Shown one piece after another: positions 25,917-34,266 of a stretch of 43,865 nucleotides of DNA. Positions within the stretch are counted from its first letter, which is position 1. Each line of letters begins with the position of its first letter. The notes beneath the pieces were generated by a model. It worked only from the letters and a program-made list of their open reading frames with translations, did no database searches and was not told the DNA's origin. Where the stretch lies: NCBI GenBank assembly GCA_937870825.1, contig CALMZO010000444.1, positions 1 through 43,865 on the forward strand, read 5' to 3'. This DNA is from an uncultured Chloroflexota bacterium (GTDB taxonomy: Bacteria > Chloroflexota > Anaerolineae > UBA4142 > SHND01). The position numbers and the translations under genes were made by a program.

Positions 25917-26993
25917 ATGCAATTTCCGTTAATCGAAACTAGACAACTCTATTCGCAGATAAAGTCAGACCTGATTACACTACGCTTCCGCCTGAATCTC
26001 TTCTCTCAAATTTTTGAAACCGAAGAGAATATCGAACTCTTGGGCAAGGTCGCCCCAATTTTTTTCTTTCGGGTTCTATATTGGGATGAAGTCGATTACT
26101 TGTCCTTAGGAATATCTCGCCTCCTTGATCCGGCAAATACGCGCTACGGAGCTCGGGCATCATTGGCGAAATTCATTCTCGATATTGAATCATTGGATAA
26201 TAATTTGTCTGCTGAACTCCAAGCAGACCTCCAAAATCTGATAGTTAAAGCCCGGCGAATCCGACAATGGCGAAATAATTGGACAGGTCATAGAGACTAC
26301 AATACTACCATTCAGCTGCAAGCGCGATTGGTAGGACAGGGCAACTCCCCTATCGGATTCAATCTTACGGAAGTTCGTGAGTGCTTGCAAGATATTGGAC
26401 AAATGCTAAATAAGTTTGAAGCCAAATTTCATGATGCGGGGCAAACTTTTGCAAACCCAACACCTGAACAATTTCAAGCGTCGAATTACCAAATTGACGA
26501 ACCTGTGAGTTACGAGACAATCGCAATCACGGAAGGTGCAAATTTTATGCGTGTCCTCACATTAGGCAGCGAACACGATACTCAAACGAATTCGGTTACA
26601 CCGCTGCCAGCGAGCGTAGACGAACTTCCACCATCCGTTATTGATAGTAATTCTGCAACGAGGGAAGACCTGGAATATGACCTTAACAAAGCGGTGTCCT
26701 ACCTGGCCCTGGTGGATGAAGAAGCAAGAGCAGCAATAACTCAAGGCACAGATGCTGACCTCAACGAATATCAATTCTTTTTTGTTGAAGAGAAGATTCC
26801 ATTCTGGCCACCTCTTCAACCAAACCCAATTCCTGTTAGCAAACAACCAGTTGACGTTCCGTTACGTCAAGTTTATTTGCTAGAATGGAATGATGTAGCA
26901 ATTAACTCAGCTCGGCAGATTAGCTTTGCCTTATTCGTGCAAGACAAGCACTGTCTTGTGTTCGATGAAAACGCGCCTCGTATTCCGTATTAA
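25917..26993 (+). CDS. HEPN-like (AbiU2-type motif) protein, 358 aa
   Basis: An AT-richer gene whose codon use (TTG, AAT, GAT, ATT) differs from its neighbours, suggesting horizontal acquisition. Residues about 5-175 are alpha-helical and contain QWRNNWTGHRDY: Arg119-Asn-(4)-His125, followed by Asp127. This is the R-N-x(4)-H pattern of HEPN RNases, and the RNxxxxHxD form resembles AbiU2-type proteins of phage-abortive infection. The 180-residue C-terminus is acidic with no recognised fold. The predicted role, toxic or defence-related RNA cleavage, is an inference. No partner antitoxin is visible next to it; the gene stands alone between an SH3 gene and dnaK. Confidence 0.55.
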   Translation: MQFPLIETRQLYSQIKSDLITLRFRLNLFSQIFETEENIELLGKVAPIFFFRVLYWDEVDYLSLGISRLLDPANTRYGARASLAKFILDIESLDNNLSAELQADLQNLIVKARRIRQWRNNWTGHRDYNTTIQLQARLVGQGNSPIGFNLTEVRECLQDIGQMLNKFEAKFHDAGQTFANPTPEQFQASNYQIDEPVSYETIAITEGANFMRVLTLGSEHDTQTNSVTPLPASVDELPPSVIDSNSATREDLEYDLNKAVSYLALVDEEARAAITQGTDADLNEYQFFFVEEKIPFWPPLQPNPIPVSKQPVDVPLRQVYLLEWNDVAINSARQISFALFVQDKHCLVFDENAPRIPY

Positions 26994-26998
26994 AAATT

Positions 26999-27028
26999 AA
27001 CGGCGAAGTGTCACAACACCTCGCCGTT
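26999..27028. terminator. bidirectional terminator between the HEPN-like gene and dnaK
   Basis: aacggcga (26999-27006) pairs with tcgccgtt (27021-27028); an inner gtg/cac lies within. Confidence 0.75.
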
Positions 27029-27067
27029 TCCATTTCCCGTATTTCCCGCGCGCTGTTCTTTAGCGCA

Positions 27068-28990
27068 CTACACTTCCCGATACTCCCCCTCTACCGTATC
27101 TTCCGGTTTGCCGCTTCCGCTTGCGCCGTTATCGCCGCCCATGCCGCCGTCACCGCCGAAACCACCGGCTCCGGGAGGCGGAGTGCCTGCGTCTTGATAC
27201 GCGGATTGTCCGAGTTTCATCAACGCGTCTTGTAACTCTTGTACGCGGCGTTTGATGGGTTCGACTTCGCGTCCCTTCATCACATCGCGCAGCGCGTTGA
27301 TTTTGCCTTCCACATCCATGCGCGCATCGGCGGGAACTTTGTCGCCCATGTCGTTCAAGAGTTTTTCCGCTTGATACACACTGGCGTCCGCGTTGTTGCG
27401 GATTTCGACTTCTTCTTTGCGTTTCACATCTTCGGAAGCGTATTGCTCCGCTTGCTTGACCATCTTTTCAACTTCTTCTTTGCTCAAACCTGAAGATGCC
27501 GTGATGGTAATGTGCTGCGCGCGATTCGTCGCCTTGTCCATCGCGCTCACGTTCAAGATACCGTTCGCGTCAATGTCGAATGTGACTTCGATTTGCGGCA
27601 CGCCGCGCGGCGCGGGCGGAATCCCGTCGAGTACGAATTTGCCCAGTGTTTTGTTGTCTGCCGCCATCGGGCGTTCGCCTTGCAAGACATGAACCTCGAC
27701 TTGCGATTGCGCGTCCGATGCCGTCGAGAAAATTTGTGATTTCTTTGTCGGAATCGTCGTGTTGCGTTCGATGAGCGGAGTCATCACGCCGCCGAGCGTT
27801 TCGATGCCGAGCGTCAAGGGCGTTACGTCGAGCAAAAGAACATCTTTGACTTCGCCGCCCAACACACCGCCTTGAATTGCCGCGCCGAGCGCGACAACTT
27901 CGTCGGGATTGATGGACTTGTCCAGATCTTTGTTGAAAAAGGACTGGACGGTTTTTTGCACGAGCGGCATACGCGTTTGCCCGCCCACCATCACCACTTC
28001 GTTAATATCGCCCGTCGAAAGTTTTGCATCGCCCAACGCCGCGCGCATCGGTGGAATGGTTTTTTCCACGAGGTCGCCGGTGAGCGCTTCCAATTTCGCG
28101 CGCGTGAGTTTCATCACCAAATGTTTCGGACCCGATTGGTCTGCCGTGATGAACGGGAGATTGATTTCGGTTTCCATTGCGCTCGACAATTCTTTTTTCG
28201 CGCGTTCCGCCGCTTCCTTCAAACGCTGCAGCGCGAGACGGTCGCCGCGCAGGTCAATGCCTTCTTGCTTTTTGAATTCGTCGGCAAGCCAATTGATGAT
28301 GCGTTGGTCGAAATCGTCACCGCCGAGGAACGTGTCGCCGTTGGTGGATTTCACTTCGGTCACGCCTTCACCGAGTTCAAGAATCGAAATATCGTACGTG
28401 CCGCCGCCCAAGTCATACACCGCGATTTTTTCGTTGCCCTTTTTCTCGATGCCGTACGCGAGCGCCGATGCGGTCGGTTCGTTGATGATGCGTTTCACGT
28501 CGAGACCCGCGATGCGTCCCGCGTCTTTGGTCGCCTGACGCTGCGAGTCATTGAAATACGCGGGAACGGTGATGACCGCTTCCGTCACTTTTTCGCCGAG
28601 ATATGCTTCCGCGTCGGCTTTGATTTTTTGCAAAATCATCGCGGAAATTTCCGGCGGGCTGTATTGTTTGCCGCCCATTTCCACCCATGCGTCGCCATTC
28701 GCCGCGCGGACAATTTTGTACGGCACCAGTTTTTTTGTCTTTTCCGTTTCGGGGTCTTCAAATTTGCGACCCATCAAACGTTTAATCGAATAAATTGTGT
28801 TTTCAGGATTCGTCACCGCTTGGCGTTTTGCCACATCGCCCACCAACCGTTCGCCGCTTTTGGAAATCGCGACGACAGAGGGAATGAGGTGACTGCCTTC
28901 TGCGCTCGGAATTACCGTCGCATCGCCGCCTTCCATGACTGCGACGACGCTGTTGGTTGTGCCGAGGTCAATACCGATAATTTTTGCCAT
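27068..28990 (-). CDS. dnaK: chaperone DnaK (Hsp70)
   Basis: ATP-dependent chaperone of 640 aa. The N-terminal nucleotide-binding domain opens [19 protein letters not shown] and has [34 protein letters not shown] and the adenosine motif [14 protein letters not shown]. The substrate-binding domain contains [17 protein letters not shown] and the Gly-rich C-terminal tail ends EGEYREV. It follows grpE and hrcA in the same operon (98-base gap to grpE). No dnaJ gene is seen in the window, so the co-chaperone is encoded elsewhere. Confidence 0.97.
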   Translation of the reverse strand: MAKIIGIDLGTTNSVVAVMEGGDATVIPSAEGSHLIPSVVAISKSGERLVGDVAKRQAVTNPENTIYSIKRLMGRKFEDPETEKTKKLVPYKIVRAANGDAWVEMGGKQYSPPEISAMILQKIKADAEAYLGEKVTEAVITVPAYFNDSQRQATKDAGRIAGLDVKRIINEPTASALAYGIEKKGNEKIAVYDLGGGTYDISILELGEGVTEVKSTNGDTFLGGDDFDQRIINWLADEFKKQEGIDLRGDRLALQRLKEAAERAKKELSSAMETEINLPFITADQSGPKHLVMKLTRAKLEALTGDLVEKTIPPMRAALGDAKLSTGDINEVVMVGGQTRMPLVQKTVQSFFNKDLDKSINPDEVVALGAAIQGGVLGGEVKDVLLLDVTPLTLGIETLGGVMTPLIERNTTIPTKKSQIFSTASDAQSQVEVHVLQGERPMAADNKTLGKFVLDGIPPAPRGVPQIEVTFDIDANGILNVSAMDKATNRAQHITITASSGLSKEEVEKMVKQAEQYASEDVKRKEEVEIRNNADASVYQAEKLLNDMGDKVPADARMDVEGKINALRDVMKGREVEPIKRRVQELQDALMKLGQSAYQDAGTPPPGAGGFGGDGGMGGDNGASGSGKPEDTVEGEYREV

Positions 28991-29009
28991 GTGCGTTTTC
29001 TCCTTTGGT

Positions 29010-29088
29010 GTAGTGCGATAGTTCGATAGTGCGGGAGTGCGGTAGTAACTTTTTTACCATCTCACTGCGCAACTATTGCACGATTGCA
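29010..29088. repeat. degenerate TAGTGCGATAG repeats between grpE and dnaK
   Basis: Short iterated words (tagtgcgatag, ttcgatagtgcgg, gtgcggtag on one side; caactattgcacgattgcactatt on the other) fill the intergenic gap. Confidence 0.45.
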
Positions 29089-29607
29089 CTATTCGCCTTT
29101 TGCCACCTTGACGCGCGTTGGTCGCAGCACGCGGTCTTGTAACATGTAGCCGCGTTGAAGTTCATCCAAAATTTGTCCTTCGCTTGCGCCTTCCGCCGGT
29201 TCGTAAAACATTGCCTCGTGAAAATTCGGGTCGAAAGTTTTGCCTTGCGTATCAATGGGAGTCACGCCTTCTTGTTCCAGAATTTGAAGCAGTTGACGTT
29301 CCACTGCGCGCATTCCTTCCACCCATGGTTCATGTTTGAATTGCGCGGGAATCGTTTTGAAACCCGCGTCGAAACTATCCAACACATCCAACAATCGTTT
29401 CAACAATCGTTGATTCGCGTATTGCGCATAATCGGCTTTGTCTTTTTCCGCGCGGCGTTTGAAATTTTGGAATTCCGCCGTCATTCGCAGATACTTGTCC
29501 AGATAGTCTTCGGACTTTTTTTTCTCTTCCGCCAATTGCGCTTCCATTTCACTTGTTGTTTTCAGTTGTTCTTCCAAATCTTTATCAAATCCGTTTCCCT
29601 GTCCCAT
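29089..29607 (-). CDS. grpE: nucleotide exchange factor GrpE
   Basis: A 172-aa protein with a long N-terminal coiled coil (about residues 8-60) and the GrpE family segments YLRMTAEFQNFKRR, LLDVLDSFDAGF, LLQILEQEGVTPI and the C-terminal beta domain FDPNFHEAMFYEPAEG...LQRGYMLQDRVLRPTRVKVAKG. It accelerates ADP release from DnaK. The ATG at 29607 has ggagg upstream on the minus strand. It lies between hrcA and dnaK in the same operon. Confidence 0.96.
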   Translation of the reverse strand: MGQGNGFDKDLEEQLKTTSEMEAQLAEEKKKSEDYLDKYLRMTAEFQNFKRRAEKDKADYAQYANQRLLKRLLDVLDSFDAGFKTIPAQFKHEPWVEGMRAVERQLLQILEQEGVTPIDTQGKTFDPNFHEAMFYEPAEGASEGQILDELQRGYMLQDRVLRPTRVKVAKGE

Positions 29608-29694
29608 TCCGCCTCCGTCGTTCCGCGTGATTTACGATGCGTGACAATTGAAAGTTACTCGCGCATGAAAAATCTTACTGTCCAGTTGTTGGGC

Positions 29695-29735
29695 GTTAGT
29701 CGTTGCCTTTTAAAAACCAACAACGAGCGACTAAC
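29695..29735. repeat. imperfect hairpin near the hrcA stop codon
   Basis: gttagtcg (29695-29702) and cgactaac (29728-29735) form an inverted repeat that overlaps the 3' end of hrcA. It could be a weak terminator or mRNA-processing hairpin that lets hrcA be produced in excess of grpE. Confidence 0.4.
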
Positions 29736-30753
29736 GACTACTGTAAAATCGCAGCATCAAATCGTCCAACATCTGCGAAACATATTTCACCGCACTCACC
29801 GCGCGCGGGTAGGGCATGCGCAGCGGACCAATGACGCCGACAACGCCGCTTGCTTCGCCTTCGATGCCATAACGTGCCATCACGAGCGAATAGTCGTTAA
29901 ATTCTTCGCGTCCGCCTTCGCTGCCAATCACGACCTGTACGCCGTGCGCGGGCGCGAGCCCGTTCATCATCTCTTCCAACAAGGTGCGCTGTTCGAGCAC
30001 TTCCAACAGCTGCTGCATTTTTTCGACGACGATAAATTCGGGCTGCCGCAAAATGTCAAGCAAACCATCGCGATAAATTTCACGCGAAGTGCGATGGTCC
30101 ATCTGCTCGATAACTTGATGAATGCGTTGGGCGACGCTGAGCGCAAATCCGCTCAAGGCGCGCATCTGTTCTTTGATTTCTTTTGCCGCGCGCCCCGCGA
30201 ATTTTTCGTTCAGATGATTGGCGATGCGCCGCAGTTCGTCTTGGTCAACCAAGTCCGTCGAATACAACATTTGTTGTTTCACCGTACCCGCCTGCAAGAC
30301 CAATACCATCATTGCCACCGTTTCACTAATGGCAATTAATTCAACGTGCTTGAAACGTGTCTGGTACGCGGATGGCGCGGTGACGAGCGCCGCCATTTTG
30401 GATGTGTGCGCCAACACCGCCGCCGAGAGCCGCATCCATTGTTCCACGTCGAGCGTAACTTGGTGAAACTGATGCCGAATCATTTGCTGCTCTTCGGGCG
30501 TCAGTTCCATATTGTCCATCAACGTCTCGACAAAATAGCGATAGCCCTTTTCCGTCGGCACCCGCCCCGCCGATGTGTGCGGCTGCATCAGAAACCCTTC
30601 TTCTTCGAGCGCGGCGAGTTCATTGCGAATCGTCGCCGAGCTCACGCCCAAATCCATCTTGGCGAGCGTTTCCGAGCCGACGGGCTGTGCCTTGTTGACG
30701 TATTCTTTAATCAAGAGCGCCAAAAGCATTTGGCGGCGTTCCGTCATCTTCAT
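29731..30753 (-). CDS. hrcA: heat-inducible transcriptional repressor HrcA
   Basis: A 340-aa repressor of chaperone operons. The N-terminal winged helix (about residues 1-75) contains LLIKEYVNKAQPVGSETL and VSSATIRNELAALEEEGFL; the GAF-like dimerisation region follows, with GSEGGREEFNDYSLVMARY and GVVGVIGPLRMPYPRAVSAVKYVSQ near the end. It binds the CIRCE element upstream. I use ATG 30753 (residues MKMTERRQML); ATG 30747 is also possible. It is the first gene of hrcA-grpE-dnaK. Confidence 0.95.
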   Translation of the reverse strand: MKMTERRQMLLALLIKEYVNKAQPVGSETLAKMDLGVSSATIRNELAALEEEGFLMQPHTSAGRVPTEKGYRYFVETLMDNMELTPEEQQMIRHQFHQVTLDVEQWMRLSAAVLAHTSKMAALVTAPSAYQTRFKHVELIAISETVAMMVLVLQAGTVKQQMLYSTDLVDQDELRRIANHLNEKFAGRAAKEIKEQMRALSGFALSVAQRIHQVIEQMDHRTSREIYRDGLLDILRQPEFIVVEKMQQLLEVLEQRTLLEEMMNGLAPAHGVQVVIGSEGGREEFNDYSLVMARYGIEGEASGVVGVIGPLRMPYPRAVSAVKYVSQMLDDLMLRFYSSR

Positions 30754-30777
30754 AGCAGTTTGGTGGAAACAACACAA

Positions 30778-30803
30778 CGCAAGCGGAAGTGGTTCCGCTT
30801 GCG
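30778..30803 (-). other. 11-bp hairpin in the hrcA leader
   Basis: cgcaagcggaa (30778-30788) pairs with 30793-30803 across gtgg. It lies between the CIRCE operator and the start codon and could control transcription or stability of the hrcA operon transcript. Confidence 0.5.
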
Positions 30804-30854
30804 AATTTGAAAAAAAACCCTACAAACAGGCAAAATAAAAATTTGTCAAGTTTG

Positions 30855-30881
30855 TTAGCACTCTTGCGTCAAGAGTGCTAG
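30855..30881 (-). promoter_or_regulatory. CIRCE operator of the hrcA operon
   Basis: TTAGCACTC (30855-30863), nine bases, GAGTGCTAG (30873-30881): the CIRCE inverted repeat with one change at the last base. A TTGACG in the spacer on the minus strand could be the -35 box, so HrcA would block RNA polymerase directly. Confidence 0.93.
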
Positions 30882-30935
30882 GAATATACCACAAAAAGCA
30901 CCCCAAGTCAATAGTTTTTCCGCATTAAAATTTTG

Positions 30936-30941
30936 TATAAT
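30936..30941 (+). promoter_or_regulatory. -10 box of the lasso cluster (leaderless start)
   Basis: TATAAT at 30936-30941, only eight bases before the GTG start at 30950, so the mRNA should begin at or next to the start codon. Confidence 0.6.
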
Positions 30942-30949
30942 GCGCTATC

Positions 30950-32125
30950 GTGGCTCAACAAGTGGCTTGGGCGCTCCCGCCTTCACCCGAAATGCTTCGC
31001 CTCGCGCGTCTGCTCACGGGAACCCTATTGCCTGACGAACTCGAGGAATCGGACCTGCTCAAATTGGCTCTCAATGCCCAACGTCATGGCACGGCGGCAA
31101 TGTTCTATTGGCGTTTGAACCGTGCGGGACTGGGGCGGCTCGCTTTCGGAAGCGGAAGTGTCCAACGCGCTCATTTCAAACAGGCGCACAATTATCTCGA
31201 ACGCAAGGATGCCTTTGCAAAAATTCACGCCGCGCTCGAAACCGCCAACATTCCCGCGATTTGGCTCAAAGGCTTTGCCCTCGCACACAGCGTCTATCCC
31301 AATCCCGCGCTGCGCTCCATGCGCGACCTTGACGTTCTCGTGCCCAACGCGCAAAAGGAAACGGCGCTCGCTCTCGTACAAGAACTTGGTTATCAATTGG
31401 AGGTACCCGCGCACACGCAGGCGACACAAGACATGTGGCATCACTTTCATCTGCGCGGCAGAGTGACGTTGGAATTGCACTATGGCTTGATTGGCTTGCG
31501 CTCGAAAATTTTGCCCGCGCCCGCGCTCACCTGGTTCCGGGCACAAACGCGCGAATTGGACTGCGGCGGAACCAAATTTATAGCGTTCCTGCCCGAAGCA
31601 GAATTGTTGTACCTCTGCGCGCACGCGATTTTGCAGCACGGCGAAACGGAATTTTTATTGCACCGCTATCTCGACCTGCACTTGCTCATTGAAAAAAATC
31701 CCCTGCTCAATTGGAACTTGATTTTGGAACGCGCCGCAGAACTGCATTGGACGTACGCCGTACAACGCGCGCTCGAAATCACACGCGCGTATTTTGGCAC
31801 AATCCTGCCAGAGAATTTGCTGAACGAATTGCAAACGCGTGCGCGCGGCGAGAACGACCAACACATTGGCTTGTTCGTTGCTCCCGACGCGACGCGGCTT
31901 GAGGCAACGCGCAGTTTCATGCGCGCAATGACGCTTGCCGAAAAGTGGAAATGGTTTTGGAGTTCGCTCTTTCCCACGCCTGCCTTCCTGCGTTGGCGTT
32001 ACCGCACTCGCGCAGGGTGGCAAGTTCCGTTCTTTTATTTTTATCGTTGGTTCGTTATCTTGCGCGATGTTTTGCAAACGATGTTAAAATGGGTGTGCCA
32101 TAAACTTGTCTGCATGGAACAATGA
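30950..32125 (+). CDS. PF14907-like nucleotidyltransferase, first gene of the lasso cluster
   Basis: A 391-aa protein from GTG 30950, selected because the -10 box lies eight bases upstream. The pattern IPAIWLKGFALAHSVYP...RSMRDLDVLVPN (about residues 100-130) matches the uncharacterised nucleotidyltransferase family PF14907 (NTP_transf_5), members of which occur in lasso-peptide clusters of the paeninodin type, as I recall. The C-terminal third is rich in aromatic and basic residues (KWKWFWSSLFPTPAFLRWRYR). The likely reaction is transfer of a nucleotide or other phosphoryl group, but neither donor nor acceptor is known; a tailoring step on the lasso peptide is a hypothesis. Its stop lies one base before the kinase GTG. 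Confidence 0.75.
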   Translation: MAQQVAWALPPSPEMLRLARLLTGTLLPDELEESDLLKLALNAQRHGTAAMFYWRLNRAGLGRLAFGSGSVQRAHFKQAHNYLERKDAFAKIHAALETANIPAIWLKGFALAHSVYPNPALRSMRDLDVLVPNAQKETALALVQELGYQLEVPAHTQATQDMWHHFHLRGRVTLELHYGLIGLRSKILPAPALTWFRAQTRELDCGGTKFIAFLPEAELLYLCAHAILQHGETEFLLHRYLDLHLLIEKNPLLNWNLILERAAELHWTYAVQRALEITRAYFGTILPENLLNELQTRARGENDQHIGLFVAPDATRLEATRSFMRAMTLAEKWKWFWSSLFPTPAFLRWRYRTRAGWQVPFFYFYRWFVILRDVLQTMLKWVCHKLVCMEQ

Positions 32126-32126
32126 C

Positions 32127-33041
32127 GTGATTCTGTATCACTACAGTGCCTTTGGTCTCGGCATTTCTTCTCAACTCGAACTCCCCGAACTGCTCGCGCA
32201 AGACGCGCCGAGCGAACTATCGCATGACGATGTAACCATTCAATTTGGCAGTGTCCCCGAACATTTAGAATCTCCCACCGGACGCGGCGTGTTGTACGAA
32301 ATTTCGCCCGAACAATTTTTGCTCAATCTTCCCGGCACCGCGCGCTATCTTGTTACGAACGGCAACCACATCGTCATCGAACGCGCGCGCAACGCGCACG
32401 ACGCGCAAGTGCGTTTGTATCTGCTCGGTTCCGCGTTCGGCGCGCTCTTGCATCAGCGCGGCGCGCTCCCCATTCACGGCAGCGCCATCGAAACGCCGCG
32501 CGGCGCAATCATTTTTTCGGGACCGTCGGGGCGCGGCAAGTCCACGCTCGCGTGGGAATTTCATCGGCGCGGCTATCGTCATTTGAGCGATGATGTTTCA
32601 GTTGTTGGATTCGACGCGCAAGCAAAACCACTCGTCTATCCCGCGTATCCGCAGATGAGTTTGTGGGCGGACGTCTTGGACAAACAAGGACGCGCGCGCG
32701 AGGAATTGCGCCCCGTTCATTCCGAATTGCAAAAATACGCGCTCCCGACACGCGAATCCTTCAACGCCGCGCCCGTGCCGTTGTTTGCCATGTACCTCTT
32801 GAGTGTAGTTAACACCGACACGTTAGAAATCACCCCCATCAAAGGTTTGGACAAATTGCAAATTCTCACTGCCAACACCTATCGCCCGCGTTTCATGACG
32901 GCGATGGGCAAACGCGCGCAGCATTTTAAATTGGCGACCAACGCGGGAAAAATCATTCACACGCGCCGTGTCGTGCGTCCCGTGACCCCGTTTCGTTTGC
33001 GCGAACTCGCCGATTTGATTGAACAGGATTTGGCGACATGA
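32127..33041 (+). CDS. HPr-kinase-like peptide kinase (paeninodin-type, PadeK-like)
   Basis: A 304-aa P-loop kinase starting at GTG 32127 (a TTG at 32106 is upstream and overlaps the previous gene). It has the Walker A GPSGRGKST (132-140), HGSA with His118, and the acidic pair LSDDV (155-156). This layout fits the HprK-like kinases of lasso clusters (PadeK, ThcoK, SyanK), which phosphorylate the C-terminal Ser of the precursor peptide. All but one of the precursors downstream end in Ser. It is the second gene of the cluster and is followed by an inverted repeat around the sulfotransferase start. Confidence 0.85.
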   Translation: MILYHYSAFGLGISSQLELPELLAQDAPSELSHDDVTIQFGSVPEHLESPTGRGVLYEISPEQFLLNLPGTARYLVTNGNHIVIERARNAHDAQVRLYLLGSAFGALLHQRGALPIHGSAIETPRGAIIFSGPSGRGKSTLAWEFHRRGYRHLSDDVSVVGFDAQAKPLVYPAYPQMSLWADVLDKQGRAREELRPVHSELQKYALPTRESFNAAPVPLFAMYLLSVVNTDTLEITPIKGLDKLQILTANTYRPRFMTAMGKRAQHFKLATNAGKIIHTRRVVRPVTPFRLRELADLIEQDLAT

Positions 33042-33141
33042 CGACGCATCTCAAAAATGGCGATGGAGAAAGCCGCGAGGGCGATTTACAACTGATGTCG
33101 TTGTAAGGCGCGCCTTGTAAAATCATTTTTGAAATGCGTCG
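33042..33141. repeat. 18-bp inverted repeat spanning the kinase-sulfotransferase junction
   Basis: cgacgcatctcaaaaatg (33042-33059) and its reverse complement (33124-33141), with 17 of 18 positions paired. The right arm includes the sulfotransferase start codon (33134). Between the arms a ttacaac/gttgtaa hairpin and the palindrome aaggcgcgcctt occur. The mRNA could hide its own start codon in this fold. Confidence 0.7.
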
Positions 33142-33994
33142 GAGCAAAATCGTGTGGCTCGCGTCGTATCCCAAATCGGGAAACACCTGGCTGCGCGCGT
33201 TCCTCGCCAATTATTTGAACAATGCGGAAACGCCCGCGCGCATCAACGAATGGAACGTTGGGTTTATTGCCAGCGCACGCAATTCCTTTGAAGAACTCGT
33301 CGGCGTCGAAGCGTCTGACCTCACACCCGAACAGATTGAAAATTTGCGCCCGATGGTCTATCGCCTGCACGCGGAGGACAGTCAAGAAACGCTGTTTCGC
33401 AAAGTGCATGACGCGTATCAACTCACGGCGGGGGGCGAACCGATGTTTCCCGCGGATGTCACACATGGCGTCGTCTACATCCTTCGTCATCCGTGCGATG
33501 TCGCCGTTTCGTACGCGCATCACAATTCGCATTCGATTGACCGCGCCATCGCGTGCATGAACAATCCCCATCACACTCTCGCCGGACGGCAGGACGGCGT
33601 GGATGTCCAGTTGAAACAAAAACTGTTGACGTGGAGTCAGCACGCGCGCAGTTGGCTCGCCTCCGGTTTGAATTGTCATGTCGCGCGCTATGAGGACATG
33701 CACGCGCAGCCGCTCGAAACGTTCGGCGCAATTGTGACATTTGCGGGACTCGCATATGATTCCGCGCGTTTGCAGCGCGCGTTGGAATTTTCATCCTTTC
33801 AGGAATTGCAGACGCAAGAGGCGCGCGACAATTTCAACGAACGCCCGCCCCGCGCGCCCAATTTTTTTCGTCAAGGCAAAGCGGGAACGTGGCGCGAAAT
33901 TTTATCCGCATCCCAGGTCGCGCAAATCGTGGATGCCCACCGCGACGTGATGCGGCAATTCGGTTATCTCGACAGAGAGGGAAATGTTTTATGA
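33134..33994 (+). CDS. sulfotransferase of the lasso cluster
   Basis: A 286-aa protein of the Sulfotransfer_1 family (PF00685), which moves sulfate from PAPS. The 5'-phosphosulfate loop is SYPKSGNTW (residues 11-19). The 3'-phosphate motif is ILRHPCDVAVSYAHH. The C-terminal PPRAPNFFRQGKAGTWREIL contains the RKGxxGDW-like KAGTWRE. Sulfotransferases have been found in some lasso clusters, and here it sits between kinase and RRE, so a peptide tailoring role is likely but not proven. None of the four main core peptides contains Tyr, so a target would be Ser, Thr, a sugar or a phosphate. The stop overlaps the PqqD start by four bases. Confidence 0.85.
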   Translation: MRRSKIVWLASYPKSGNTWLRAFLANYLNNAETPARINEWNVGFIASARNSFEELVGVEASDLTPEQIENLRPMVYRLHAEDSQETLFRKVHDAYQLTAGGEPMFPADVTHGVVYILRHPCDVAVSYAHHNSHSIDRAIACMNNPHHTLAGRQDGVDVQLKQKLLTWSQHARSWLASGLNCHVARYEDMHAQPLETFGAIVTFAGLAYDSARLQRALEFSSFQELQTQEARDNFNERPPRAPNFFRQGKAGTWREILSASQVAQIVDAHRDVMRQFGYLDREGNVL

Positions 33995-34266
33995 ATCTGG
34001 ATACGACTCTCGTTCGCAACCATTCACTCACCACCGCCGAACTCGACGGCGAAGTGGTGATGTTGAGTTTGGAAACGAATCGCTATTACGGCTTGAATTC
34101 CGTCGGCACCCGCATCTGGGAACTCCTCGCGCAGCCCAAGACCCTCTCCGCCGTTTGTGACATCTTGCTGCAAGAGTACAATGTCTCGCGCGAGCAATGC
34201 GAACGTGAAGTCCTCGCCGTTGCGGAAAAACTGTTGGATGAAAAACTAGTCCACGTTTCCCCATGA
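33991..34266 (+). CDS. PqqD-like RiPP recognition element protein (lasso B1)
   Basis: A 91-aa PqqD-family protein. Conserved features: MLSLETNRYYGLNSVGTRIWELL, then a helical region with ILLQEYNVSREQCEREVLAVAEKLLDEKLVHV. In split lasso systems this protein binds the leader at its (Y/W)xxPxL motif and presents it to the B2 peptidase and the cyclase; the precursors here carry EWxxPxL. The ATG at 33991 overlaps the sulfotransferase stop by four bases, and its own stop overlaps the cyclase start, which implies translational coupling. Confidence 0.9.
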   Translation: MNLDTTLVRNHSLTTAELDGEVVMLSLETNRYYGLNSVGTRIWELLAQPKTLSAVCDILLQEYNVSREQCEREVLAVAEKLLDEKLVHVSP

